A stretch of 64,000 bases of DNA. Origin: Cladorhizidae sp. MBARI D1340-BT2. Its lineage: Eukaryota > Porifera > Demospongiae > Poecilosclerida > Cladorhizidae. Below the pieces are notes generated by a model. It ran no database searches and had not been told where the DNA came from. It saw only the letters and a list, made by a program, of their open reading frames with translations. Of this stretch, positions 47,201 to 56,700 are shown one piece after another. Every line of letters begins with the position of its first letter. Positions within the stretch are counted from its first letter, which is position 1. A program made the translations under genes and the position numbers. The stretch lies in assembly GCA_028752905.1 (NCBI GenBank), contig JAQNBH010000015.1:18642110-18706109 (forward strand), read 5' to 3'.

Positions 47201-50200
47201 CTCCGTTGTATACATTTGGGTCCACACGCAGGCATGTGTGATAGCTGTCCTGCAGGTGCGAGCTGTCAAACTTGTGGAGAGGGACAGTCAAGTCTATGCA
47301 CCTCTGAAGAGCCAGCCACACACTAGAAATAAGACGTACATAGCAATTAAGAAGCTGAAACAACACACTCACACCTGCAACATGCTTAAAAATGTATCCT
47401 GTATGAAGTTGCAGGAAAGACAAGCATATTGTTATGCCAATTACCTTGCGTGAGTGTAATGAACAAGCACTCTCTACATTGGTTTGACCCACTTATGGTT
47501 AAACCTTTACCAGACAAACAAAATCCGTGACACAATTAAATCAAGTGGGGAGGACGAGTGTCACCCATGCGCGACTTGTGCGTTAGTCGTCATAAGGACG
47601 AGTGTCACGAATTCATGACAGGCTTCTTCTTCATCATGACCACTCCTTTACCACGCACCAGAACTACTGATCAATATGTTCCCCGTCCTTCGTTGTGGGA
47701 GGCCTGGCTCCCAAAAGGTTCAGCTACCACCTCCAGCAAGCAGCTTGTTATAGGAAAACATACAGTATCATTTTAAATATTGTGTTTCTTAGATAGATAC
47801 TGATGTGGAGGTCGAGAGTAGGTATACTTTTGACTGATACATTATATATATATGTGGATAGCAGCATGCAGTAGATGTGGAGTTCAGATGGTGTTGCAGA
47901 GAACTTGGAGCTATTGGAAGCCGACTGACTGGGAGAGAGAGAACCAAGCAGAGAATGGAGGTGTAATTCTGCCTTAGCTTCTTGTGTATGTCTAGTATGA
48001 ACAAGAAAGATAAGTATAACGGATATGATGGATACAATGCACAGGTGTTATGGGTCCAATTTACCTACAGGGCAAACTTACCAAGCAACAATGAAAATAA
48101 AGACTCGTGGCTTTGAATAAGTACTGTATTATCAATAGTGGAACATCCTTACTTGATCAGAGTTGCCGGTTTCTCTATTGCCCACGAAGTCATTTTCTAT
48201 ATCCTAATATGATCAACAGGTACATCTTAGACTTGAAGATGTATAGTCACTTTATGATTAGCTCTAGTCCCTCTGGAGACGAACAATATAGCTAGCTAAC
48301 TGTACTAAATGGCTAGATACTAAGATAATAGCTAGGTATTAGCTAAATCTTGCCAAAAATAAGCTTATAGCCTCTCATAAGCTCAGATGCCCATGAAGTC
48401 CAACATATTCAACAACTTCCAGGCAGACATAAAGCGATCTAAATAAAGGTGAGAAAACAATATCTAAGTTGAGCATGGCATTACTAATGAGGCATCCTTT
48501 AAAACTCGGCAAGTAGTTAGTTACATATATACTAGGCAGATATCTGAACAAAATTTCAAGTCTCTCCAGCAAGCCTATCCAAAATATAAACAAAATAGCA
48601 GGTGACAAGCTCGACCGGAATGCTAGAATAGCTAGTTCAGTGCTATGGCTAAAATATTGAAAAACTGCTTGGCCAGAGAGGTCAGGTTGTGTTTCAGAAT
48701 GGAACCTATGAACTTAATCTAGATTTAGAGTAAGAGCCTGAAAAGTACTGCAACTTTCTGCTTTAAAAATGCATGTGAGAAAAATAATGCCGTCTCTGTG
48801 TCTGATTGTGTTTTTTTAATTTTAACAGCATCGTCTTAGCAACGAGGTTTTTTTGTCCCTCGTCCAGTAAGGGTAAAAATAAAATTTAAAAAAATTAAAA
48901 ACAACAATACGCTTGTATTTTAGCCAAAGCAGCAAGGCAAAGCCGAGTACAATTGCTGACCCCCTCTACATTTTAATTAGGAGTGGTATTTACGCTCAAT
49001 TTCACTACAAACCGTGCTATCTGGTGTTAATGCCATACAATATGTGATAATTATTAAAGGTATAATCTGAGTCAGAATCTTCAATCATGGCTCTTTTTCT
49101 CCATGGAGCAGGCATACAGAGTGTAGAGGATGAGTTGTCTATTCATTATAATTATCTGGCTGAAATTATATGCAAGTGGCATGGCATGTGGGTTTGAACG
49201 AATGCCGAGAAACTTGCATGCAGATAGGAAAATATCTCTGTTCACTGTATATAATATATCATGATTTGCACATGCTGAAAAAAAGTTTAATTGCGTTCTG
49301 ATTGGCTAATGACTGTGAAAACCATGTCAACAGCCACAGGACCCTATGGCCATTTACTAGAGAGTGCAATTTAGGTATGTATTAAAGCAAAATATTATTG
49401 TCCATGGAGGTAAACGAGAGAAAAGTCCCAAAATCGAGACTTTCATTTTTGGTATCGAGACAGATGGATGGATGGATCACCATTGGCTACTATATGCTTA
49501 TATGTGTGTCATGATGATGATGCATCCATGGAAGCTAGTTTTCTCTCTGTCTTGGTGCGATGCTCAAGTCCGGCTCACCGGATTATGTTAGAGTCTGTTG
49601 TGGAAAAGGAGTTCACTGCATGTGGTAGCATCATGTCCAAAATGTGACAAATACCATTGGAATGCTATACCAATCTATGTTTGTCTTTATTCCAAGTCTT
49701 GTCCAGTGTCCAGCCATGCCAGTGACAGGGCCTGGAATGTTGCCACAAACAGAACCCCTGACTCTGCATTACACAGTCCTTGTTTCACTCTAGTAAAAGG
49801 ACATCCGAGGACAGTGACCCATTCCCAGTGGTGCCATTGCCGGCATCATCTTGCCCAAGCTCTATCATTGGCCTTCCCCCTAGCCTAGTAGCTCTAGTCC
49901 TATCCTAGCTTAGACCGGACCTAGCTATCAAGTACTAGGCGGGAGACATCTATGAATTCTGGACATCATGGGTGATCTTGGGACTGTCCCATGCACCACT
50001 AGACATATTTATATAAGGACAGTCCCTGGCAGGCACCACTAGACATATTTATATAAGGACAGTCCCTGGCAGTCCTGGTTCAATATCACACCCCCAGTCC
50101 CACCCAGTACTTCAATTAGAACTAATTATTGGGTACCTCGTCAAGTTCTTTCCTTTTTCAGCAGCCAGTAACTTTGCTAGAGTTTGCAATGAGGAACTCC

Positions 50201-53135
50201 CTTCTGTGGACAACTTTTTTGCCTTTACTGTTCCAACAAAGCACTCGTTCAGCACTTCAACTGCAGGCTATCAAAAAAACATACTAAGCATAAACTCTCT
50301 GCACATGGGTATCAGAAATTTGCATTTTTTTTCCCACGTGCAATTTGAACATGGCATACCACCTATGCACACACACACATACACACACACACACATACAT
50401 GGATGCAATAAAGAGAGGCACACACATGTATGAACACACACGCATGAACACAACACACATGAACACAACACACATGAACACAACACGCATGAACACAACA
50501 CACATGAACACAACACACATGAACACGACACACATGAACACAACACACATGAACACAACACACATGAACACAACACACATGAACACACACATGCATGAAC
50601 ACAACACGCATGAACACAACACACATGAACACAACACACATGAACACAACACACATGAACACAACACACATGAACACAACACACATGAACACAACACCCA
50701 TGAACACAACACGCATGAACACAACACACATGAACACAACATGCATGAACACAACACACATGAACACAACACGCATGAACACAACACACATGAACACAAC
50801 ACACATGAACACAACACACATGAACACAACACACATGAACACAACACGCATGAACACACAAACAGAACACAACATGCATGAACACACACACATGAACACA
50901 CACACATGAACACACACACATGAACACAACACACATGAACACAACACACATGAACACAACACACATGAACACAACACACATGAACACAACACACATGAAC
51001 ACAACACACATGAACACAACACGCATGAACACAACACACATGAACACAACACACATGAACACAACACACATGAACACAACACACATGAACACAACATGCA
51101 TGAACACAACACGCATGAACACAACACGCATGAACACAACACGCATGAACACAACACACATGAACACAACACGATGAACACAACACACATGAACACAACA
51201 CACATGAACACAACACACATGAACACAACACGCATGAACACAACACACATGAACACAACACACATGAATACAACACACATGAACACAACACACATGAACA
51301 CAACACACATGAACACAACATGCATGAACACAACACACATGAACACAACACACATGAACACAACATGCATCAACACAACACACATGAACACAACACGCAT
51401 GAACACAACACACATGAACACAACACACATGAACACAACACGCATGAACACAACACACATGAACACAACACACATCCACACAACATGCATCAACATACAG
51501 GCACAGGCACGTGCATGCATAAATACAGACAGACGCTGCATGTAAAACAACAAACACACGTGAATACAAACAATGATACGAACCTTGTCTAAATGGTCTT
51601 TACTGGGCTGGGCTATTATTGTCTGAGAAGGAGCAGCAGATGAAAAAACTACAGCTGCTGTTGAAGCAGTGCTCGAGAAGTCCCCGAATTCTCCAAAGTC
51701 ATCATCGCCTTTGGTCTTAGTTTCACCAAAAAATTCTCCAAAGTCATCTTCTGTTGCTAGTGTGGTTGTTGCTAGTGTGGTTGTTGCTGCTGTCGTAGTT
51801 GAGGTACTACTAGAAAACCCTCCAAGTTCTCCAAAATCACCTTCTGCCATGCCTGCATTTATGATGGCAGCCGGATTATCCTGAAATGCTTCAAAGTCAT
51901 CATCTACTGCAGCTGTTTTAGAAACGGGAGCTATAACACGCGGAAATACACCAAATCCTCCAAAATCGTTTTCTGGTATAGTTGAATTTGAGACTGAAAA
52001 TCCACCAAACTCATCATCGCCACTTTTTTCTGCTGCTGTTGATGCAGTAGTGGCAATACTGTTAGGGATTTTCGCAATGAACCCATCCATTGTAGCCACT
52101 GGCTGGCTATATGTTGAAAACTCCCCAAAGTCTTCTTCAGGGGCATCATTTTGTACTGTTGCAGTTCTTGATCCATCGCTAGTAGTGGTCAGTGCTGCAC
52201 CACTGATACTAGTTGCAGCAACAGCAGCAGTTGTTGTAGTAACCAAGTTGCCAACAGAAGAAAAATCCCCGAAATCACCATCCTCTCTTTCTGTTCTCGA
52301 TGCCATAATGCCGGAGGCACTAGACAAGAAGTCACCAAACTCTTCGACATGATCTGTCACTTGGTTGATGGAGATATCACCAAACTCATCGTCAACTTCC
52401 TTGGAAGGTAATGGCATGTGGGGAAAGGTGTGGCCAAGAATGTGACCTTGGCTGCCACTGAAGGACAGAGGCTTTTCCTTACAAGCATCTTCATCATTGC
52501 CGCCACCAACACTGTTATGTGCATCAAATGCAGTAAATGAGGATGTGTTCCAGGAAACATGGTCAGACTCTGGCACTTGAAATAAGGTAGCCTCTGAATT
52601 CTGGTCCTGATTATCTAGACAACTGAAAGGTATTGATGTCTCACCACTGATTGACACTGACTTGGAAGTTGAGCAATCCCGAGTTGTTTGGTATGAAGCT
52701 TGTAGTGATTGTGTTCCAAGAGCTCCCCCATTCCCAGTACTGGATAATAGAATTGCTTCAGTTCTGGAACTTGACTTTATCAAGCTTGAATCATCCACGG
52801 GTATATCTAAGGATGAGAAATCTGACAATGGTGGTATTTCAAATGGAACAGCCCCAGCCATGTGAACATTGCTGTTTTCATCAGAGAAAGGACTGCTTGG
52901 AAGAGATGGGATCTCGAACGGGACACCTCCAGCTATGCAGATATTGTCGAATCCAATATCAAACTGGTCAAAGCTGGAAAAGTTGGATATACCATTCCCA
53001 GTCCCACGGTGTACTGGGAAAAAAAATAACAGAAAAGTCTAGTTCCAAGTCGTACTTTTGGCACAACTACTTACTCTTTTTTTCACTCGTCCCATTCGAA
53101 CTTGAATTGGCAAAATCACTGCTATCACCCTCCAT
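26408..53135 (-). CDS. AFTPH: Aftiphilin-like clathrin/AP-1 adaptor (complete)
   Basis: Aftiphilin works with AP-1, gamma-synergin and clathrin in transport from the trans-Golgi network and endosomes. Seven minus-strand exons join in frame: 53075-53135, 51584-53013, 50137-50267, 47175-47322, 46995-47036, 45599-45740, 26408-26832, giving 792 codons and a TAG; human aftiphilin is about 936. Seen: a long low-complexity N-terminal half with about ten acidic phenylalanine motifs (DEFGDI, EEFGDF, DGDFGDF, EEDFGEF, DDEFGGF, DDFEAF, EDDFGEF, DDDFGEFGDF), which bind the AP-1 gamma ear; then a helical region with VWLALQRCIDL and AKFEDPLGG, corresponding to the aftiphilin clathrin-binding domain; and the C-terminal family signature VLGRLPDLSFM. 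Intron 6 is about 18.8 kb. Exons 4-6 are the least certain; alternative or extra exons are possible. Divergent from GPR137. Confidence 0.85.
26833..28510. other. AFTPH intron 6, 3' part
   Basis: Holds a 10-bp tandem repeat (27214-27274, GTTTGCTAGT, about six copies), a 20-G run (about 27822-27841), and a triplicated CCTCCCATCAGGGGGAAGTGG-like block (27569-27620). Short open frames exist on both strands without recognisable similarity. Confidence 0.5.
28511..29195. repeat. Minisatellite, 58-bp unit, AFTPH intron 6
   Basis: About ten near-identical 58-bp units with GCTGACAGTCTCATCCGTGC and CCCAACCAACATCAGCAAG, followed by degenerate units to 29195. Low divergence suggests recent expansion. Confidence 0.93.
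29540..33540 (-). other. Coding-like tract of unknown nature in AFTPH intron 6
   Basis: The minus strand has a series of fairly long open stretches in changing frames, interrupted by stops. Examples: FPADSPQLASDFVQAMGLVC (near 32430-32490) after a CT-rich CAG, MELLHSDICG (near 31915) and HWIINGEELENEDEVQQMGS (near 31730-31790). I do not recognise a family. HSDICG recalls a phrase of Copia-type integrases, but nothing else supports that. It could be an old retroelement, a lost gene, or chance. It also holds a 28-G run at 32182-32209. Confidence 0.25.
31235..31468. repeat. Perfect 117-bp tandem duplication
   Basis: 31235-31351 and 31352-31468 appear identical by eye (start GGACGTGACCTTCAGCTAAG, end TTTCGGTGTTCCTCG). 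Must be recent or kept identical by conversion. Confidence 0.9.
33541..34749. other. AFTPH intron 6, featureless stretch
   Basis: No gene or array seen; contains A/T-rich tract near 34365-34425. Confidence 0.5.
34750..35564 (-). pseudogene. Tyrosine recombinase relic of the DIRS-like element
   Basis: Seen: FNKWIGWCNERDAGPISG with DFLAHLLQQG and SLNACRPAISSGHEKVD (35300-35450), the core-binding domain typical of DIRS recombinases; then LAQPSRSVDLANL (about 35080-35115), which carries the catalytic-Arg region; then STLARWLKSVRTKSGV (about 34820-34870). At least two frame changes. Confidence 0.7.
35592..35789 (-). pseudogene. RNase-H-like relic of the DIRS-like element
   Basis: VIDAFTLDWTKF and KAELVLVAPVWRSQPWYLEL, a pair of phrases typical for the end of DIRS-type RNase H and its following segment. 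Shortly upstream (35790-35945) coding similarity is lost before the 33-bp array. Confidence 0.65.
35948..36917. repeat. Minisatellite, 33-bp unit, inside the DIRS-like element
   Basis: About thirty units with GCTAAGTGGGTGGCTTGCTG and TTGTATGACCCC; regular variants (GGTATGGCCCC; GGACCCTGGGAGG, shortened) recur in the same order, showing higher-order duplication of blocks of units. The plus-strand frame AKWVACCCM is an artefact of 33 being divisible by three. Confidence 0.95.
37648..38409 (-). pseudogene. Reverse transcriptase relic of the DIRS-like element
   Basis: In order: SWQAITSDPWVLDSAQG (about 38220-38270), TVHFKMEGIHLLKDTLKQGD with DAYFMIPIAGHQ (about 37850-38010), LPFGLSSAPWVFTKTTRP (about 37750-37805) and MIIYSDDILVMAEA (about 37680-37720). 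The catalytic box reads YSDD where Y(I/L/V)DD is usual. The HFKMEG segment is duplicated at 37905-38020. Frames change between blocks. Confidence 0.75.
38470..39170 (-). pseudogene. Gag-like relic of the DIRS-like element
   Basis: Open frames with KLFKILDKTESFLKNVFFML (about 39060-39110) and FGENLARKVKERDEQMK (about 38615-38665). Assigned by position upstream of reverse transcriptase and by alpha-helical, charged composition. Confidence 0.4.
39451..39746. other. AFTPH intron 6 between DIRS relic and 52-bp array
   Basis: Nothing recognised. Confidence 0.4.
39747..40154. repeat. Minisatellite, 52-bp unit
   Basis: About eight units with CAGCTTCTTCCCTCACAGCT and CCTGGTCAGAGGNATAGAAG (N is A, T or G region variants). 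Confidence 0.92.
40328..40672 (+). repeat. Dispersed repeat family 3, copy 1
   Basis: Resembles 54180-54485 in the same orientation over about 300 bp: landmarks GTGACCT(C)TGCCTGACCTTG-like start, TGGCTCCTC(A/C)CTAGAC, ACC(A)ANAAGCTTCCA(T/C)CTCTGC, ATTCCATGGT, and ATGAAT(A)CCATTACA. No coding capacity recognised. Confidence 0.65.
40722..41850. repeat. Minisatellite, 19-bp unit
   Basis: About sixty units of 19 bp, GTGTGCTGGTGAAAG followed by (A/T)G(A/G)A. All frames stay open because three units make 57 bp, which explains a 439-codon minus-strand frame. It lies between oppositely oriented copies of dispersed repeat family 3. Confidence 0.95.
41856..42010 (-). repeat. Dispersed repeat family 3, inverted copy
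   Basis: Reverse complement of this segment resembles the first half of 40328-40672 and 54180-54485 (CATGTTGGCGACCGCATGGT, GACTTCTCCCTAGGC, ACTTCCATCTCTG, CAGAAAGCT). Confidence 0.55.
42011..42498. other. AFTPH intron 6, short unique stretch
   Basis: Nothing recognised. Confidence 0.4.
42499..43215. repeat. Minisatellite, 33-bp unit
   Basis: About twenty-one units with GAGGAGATGCCGTACAAACA and GAGGAAGGGTCTG. It stays open in several frames on both strands (EEMPYKQRKGL on plus) because the unit is eleven codons. Inside an AFTPH intron with no sign of a promoter or splice-supported exon. Confidence 0.95.
43216..44575. other. AFTPH intron 6, stretch with an unassigned open frame
   Basis: A plus-strand open frame at 43937-44449 encodes VRCLEPAGGASVIVNEALLA and YTLLALDDVVPVLDKTLRG. 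I do not recognise it. A 33-bp piece is duplicated at about 44331-44397. The frame is opposite to AFTPH and may be a relic or chance. Confidence 0.3.
44576..45376. repeat. Minisatellite, 33-bp unit with shortened variants
   Basis: About twenty-four units with GATAGTGTGGATGGACAGGC and CTGCATAGTGGTA; variants lack GTG (CATATGGTA) or GGACA. Preceded by a few short GTGTGCAGTGTGGATCTA units. The long minus-strand frames (STLSTTMQACP) are artefacts. Confidence 0.95.
45599..45740 (-). CDS. AFTPH: AFTPH exon 6
   Basis: AKFEDPLGGTTAVEELRESF then ECDLPELGSQIIPAKN. Acceptor TTCAG, donor GTGAGA. Phase 0 to 1, which fits exon 7. Confidence 0.75.
45873..46090. repeat. Diverged tandem duplication of about 115 bp
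   Basis: Two diverged copies share TGCATTGT(C/A)ATTGGTG, CCCCTCCCC and CTTTGAAACT(G/A)GTTA followed by AGCTAAAC(C/A)TGAAC. Within AFTPH intron 5. Confidence 0.6.
46995..47036 (-). CDS. AFTPH: AFTPH exon 5 (microexon, 42 bp)
   Basis: LDTKPTTLSVLTGM, phase 0 on both sides, acceptor ATAG, donor GTGAGC. Supported only by phase and good splice sites. Confidence 0.55.
47175..47322 (-). CDS. AFTPH: AFTPH exon 4
   Basis: VWLALQRCIDLTVPLHKF, then HLQDSYHTCLRVDPNVYNGE. Matches the position of the VW-containing part of the aftiphilin clathrin-binding domain. Acceptor CTAG, donor GTGTGT (weak, in a TG repeat). Confidence 0.7.
47323..50136. other. AFTPH intron 3
   Basis: No gene or large repeat seen. 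A 44-bp duplication with ACTAGACATATTTATATAAG occurs at about 49994-50081. Confidence 0.55.
50137..50267 (-). CDS. AFTPH: AFTPH exon 3
   Basis: PAVEVLNECFVGTVKAKKLS and LQTLAKLLAAEKGKNLT, start of the helical domain. Acceptor GATAG, donor GTACCC. Phase 0 to 2. Confidence 0.75.
50429..51497. repeat. Minisatellite, 15-bp unit, AFTPH intron 2
   Basis: About seventy units of AACACAACACACATG with CGCATG, ATGCATG and ACACACATG variants. The 15-bp unit keeps all frames open on both strands, which makes a false 832-codon frame continuous with AFTPH exon 2. Confidence 0.96.
51584..53013 (-). CDS. AFTPH: AFTPH exon 2 (FG(D/E)F motif exon)
   Basis: About 476 codons from HRGTGNGISNFSSFDQF to PSKDHLDK. 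It contains two similar GG/GAVPFEIP segments and all DFGDF-type motifs. Acceptor CCAG, donor GTTCGT. The frame stays open beyond the donor into a 15-bp tandem repeat, which is intronic. Confidence 0.88.
53075..53135 (-). CDS. AFTPH: AFTPH exon 1
   Basis: MEGDSSDFANSSSNGTSEKK and one further base. Donor GTAAGT. Start chosen at ATG 53135, the only one in frame with exon 2 and close to the shared promoter. Confidence 0.8.
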
Positions 53136-53332
53136 CCTTGTGTATGCGGTCAAGTTGAAGCTCAATTAGTGCGCATCACACCTCTTACGTCCCGGTCATC
53201 ACGAGATGTAAATTAATCATTCGTGCGGTTCAAAACAAATCCGTTTTTGTTTACTTGTGTAACGTCCTTCTTTTTTTTGAACTATGGACTATCATTATTC
53301 GGTGTTAACTGATTCTCGGTGGTGGTCGATGG
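53136..53332. promoter_or_regulatory. Divergent AFTPH/GPR137 promoter
   Basis: 197 bp between the two start codons. No TATA box or clear known motif was picked out. A short upstream open frame (53284-53340) overlaps the GPR137 start. Confidence 0.6.
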
Positions 53333-53340
53333 ATGAGTGA
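53284..53340 (+). promoter_or_regulatory. Upstream open frame overlapping the GPR137 start codon
   Basis: ATG at 53284, in frame with a second ATG at 53329, runs 18 codons (MDYHYSVLTDSRWWSMDE) to TGA at 53338-53340. It overlaps the main start at 53333 in another frame. If transcribed, it would lower translation from the main ATG. Confidence 0.45.
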
Positions 53341-53755
53341 AAGTCAAGAACAGCTCTACGACAACGAACCTGCTGCGATGTTGTCTTGGGGAGTCCCCAC
53401 TCCAGACTCTCACCATGAAACGGAAGCCTCCCTATTAACTCACGTTCCTTTTTCTGTGCACTACGGAGTCACCATCGTCAGTACTGTCCTAGTAATGATA
53501 CTGTTTGTTATGGTCTACGTGCAGTTACTTATGGTCATATGCTTTGGCTATAAGCTCCTGTCCTACCAGACAATTCTCCTCTTTGACATTTTGCTCTGGG
53601 CAGCTTTGAGGCTGGCTCTGTATTCTTTTTATTACTACAACTGTTGTGTTCTGGTCAACAAACTGAATGGAAAGTTCAGTGGCTGGTTTCTCGTTGCTCT
53701 ACCGTCTGTTTTGCAGTACTTTTCATTGGCAGTGCTTGTGCACTATTTTGGAGAG
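53333..53755 (+). CDS. GPR137: GPR137 exon 1 (TM1-TM3)
   Basis: 141 codons. After a polar N-terminus of about 40 residues come three hydrophobic segments: IVSTVLVMILFVMVYVQLL, ILLFDILLWAALRLALYSF and WFLVALPSVLQYFSLAVLVH. Donor GTGGGT, phase 0. Confidence 0.9.
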
Positions 53756-56700
53756 GTGGGTTGTGTAGGCTAATGTTTAAGTGAAGACATGCCATTTTCC
53801 ATATGTTGTGATCTCCAGTATGGCAGCTGTTGTATAAATAGTACTGTGTTGGTGACAATTGGGCTTGCTAGCATTCTTGTCTTTCACCTGAGCACAGCAG
53901 AAGCATTGTACAAACCAAAAATGCACTCTGGTGGAAATGTACAACCGAGTTCTCACAGAATTTGGTAATATTACACGAAAATGTGGCTGCAGTCTCCACT
54001 TTTCCCTAATGTGAGTCTCAATGCAAGGACCACTAGACCTGTAGGAGGCTTATATTTGATGGCACTATGCATGGTGTGAATGTTCCAGCTGATTCTTTCT
54101 CACACTTTGCACAGTTTTAGCTGTTATTAGTTGTAAAAATCTTTCTCACACTATTGCACAATGTCCAAATACTTGGCTAAAATCTTGAAAAAAGTCCTAA
54201 AAATCAAGTGACCTCTGCCTGACCTTGTCAGTTGTGCCACTATGTTTTCGGTCGCAAGGCTTCCTGCTTGGCTCCTCCCTAGACTTGCTGCTGTTGGTTG
54301 ATGACCACAAGCTTCCACCTCTGCAACAACAGAAAGCTACCCTTCACTCCCAACAGCACAATCCATGGTGGTCTACAATAGGCAACTACAAATGTTGCAT
54401 ATGTACTCGAGTTTTGTGGGATTATTACTTTATGAATCTCATTACAGCACTTTCTGTAGAATGCTAAAGACCGTGTGATAGCTCCTTTAATAATGTTTAT
54501 AATTTATCACCCCTATCCACAAAACAGCCCACTTTTTGGTTAGTGCCCACCACAGATGTTACTCTTATCCGTGAGTACTCTTTGAGGACACGGACAGAAT
54601 ATTATAGTACCAAACCTGTATCCATGGCTTTTTAAAGCTTTGGGGCGTGACATGCGTTGCCTATGGGCCCAAAACCCTGTCTTATGTTCTTCCTCTGGTT
54701 GAGTAATCTCTAGTCATATCTGCCTTAGTGTGGCTGTCATGGCTGTTTTAAAGCTCTGGAGGCATGGATGTGTGGCCTATGGACCCAAACCCTGCAGCCC
54801 TCTAGCCTCATTGACTCCTCTGGTGTCTTCATAAATATGTGATTAATTCTAGTTTCGGTACTTAAACAAAACTGCATATTTGTTTCACTTAATTTAACTC
54901 AGCTAATCCCTCTGTTTTATATTTGTTGCCCTTAGAGCATCTTCAAAGTCTTGAGTCGGAGGCAAGAAATGGCCAGTTTGGTACCTCCATACCGGAAAAT
55001 GAGAAAGTTCAGGTAAGCGTGTGAATAAGCATGTTTGTGGTGAGTTGAAAGATTGGGATAATCGAACCTTTTTATTGTCCAGGATTCTTGGAGAATTTCT
55101 GTTTGTGACAGCTGTGGTGACTTTTCTTGCTGGCAGTGTTACGTTCTACTTTATTATCGGAGATCGTGAATTCAGCAAGCGTGTCATGTCTATAGTGGTC
55201 ACTTTTAGAGTGATTCTACTGGATGGACTGTTTCTGGTGATGGGAATCATCTTGGGTGTCTGCATAATCATTGTGAGTCGATATTCACAAGGGAAATTTA
55301 TTATAATTATACAGTACCATATCCTGGGGTATTTTCTAGGGTTAAAAAATTCACAGAAAGTGACTAACAGAAGGACTGGATTTCTTGAGGGGGAATGTTT
55401 GTGGATTGTGTGGCCTATAGTGGAGGCCATTCCATAGCTTGTCATACCCATTTCTGGATTGGGTTATAATCCTATTAAGAACCTCAAAAATATCATACAA
55501 TGACTGCAGGGATATGGTTCTTTCTAACATGCATTTCAGCAGTTATTCCTGGGAAGAAGGCTATATAGAGGGAGTACATTAAATTGATTATCGAGGAAAG
55601 CATTGTAGCATTTAAACTAATGAACAAAAGCATATTTTGTGGGTATATTAGCATGAACCGTGACCTCAAAACTAAAGATAAGTTTACTAATAGACGAGTG
55701 TACTTTCTTCTAGATCCATCCCCCACCCAAATCAGGACATCTGACCAAGCCATAATACTATAAGCTGAACATTTTCCATTGGTGAGGCATAGCCAATTAT
55801 CATGAGGACCTTGTAATGCACCTGGGCATACACTTCTGCTCTAATCTGAAAGTCAATGTGGTATTACAGCTGGCGTGATGAAAGGTAGAAAAGGGTAGAA
55901 AAGGGTAATTTTTTGTGTGAGAAGAACAATCTCACCATTTCTATCAGCTGATATGGTGTTGGAGTAATTATCGACCACAATTGTCCCAACTTGGCTGAGC
56001 CCTCATTATGTGGTGTGGTTGTTTCTATAGACATTATCCGGTTATTTCATATCCCAATCATGTGTTGCACACCTTCACCACCTTCATTTTTCTGTCCCTC
56101 CTATTCCTCATATCTCTTCTTCTTCCCTCTTTCTCTCCCTTTCTTGGCTCTCTTTCCCCTTCTTCTTTCTCTTCTTTCCCCTTTTTCCTTCTCTTCTCTT
56201 TCCCCTTCTTCCCTCTCTTCTCCTTTCTCTTTCCCCTTCTTCCCTCTCTTCTTTCCCATTCTTCCCTCTATTCTTTCCCCTTCTTCCCTCTCTTCTCTTT
56301 CCCCTTCTTCCCTCTCTTCTTTCCCCTTCCTTCTCTTCTCTTTCCCCTTTTTCCCTCTCTTCTTTCCCCTTCTTCCTTCTCTTTCCCCTTCTTTCCTCTC
56401 TTCTCTTTCCCCTTCTTCCCTCTCCTCTTTCTCCCTCTCTTCTCCTTTCTCTTTCTCCATTCCTCTCTCTCTCCTCCTTCCTCCACTTCATGCCCATTAA
56501 AGTCCCGTGATAGTATACCAGGAAGCATATACTCCTTGGATATGGCTGGGCCCAAGCTCTCTGGGTAGATGTAGGGATCCCATGGTGTTTTGATTATCCT
56601 TCCTCCTTCCACATCTCAGATTTACACCACTAGAGCAGGCAAAGATGTATTGGAAGCACAACAAGGCAGGAAATGCATTCCTCTCTTCTTTTCCTGCTGC

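Noticed and set aside
50363..52861. An 832-codon minus-strand frame that looks like one large protein
   Set aside because: Only the part above 51584 is AFTPH exon 2; beyond the GTTCGT donor the frame runs through a 15-bp tandem repeat (CCVHVCCVHV), which is open by arithmetic only.
56101..56500. Lys/Glu-rich minus-strand and Ser/Phe-rich plus-strand frames
   Set aside because: They are readings of the homopyrimidine tract.
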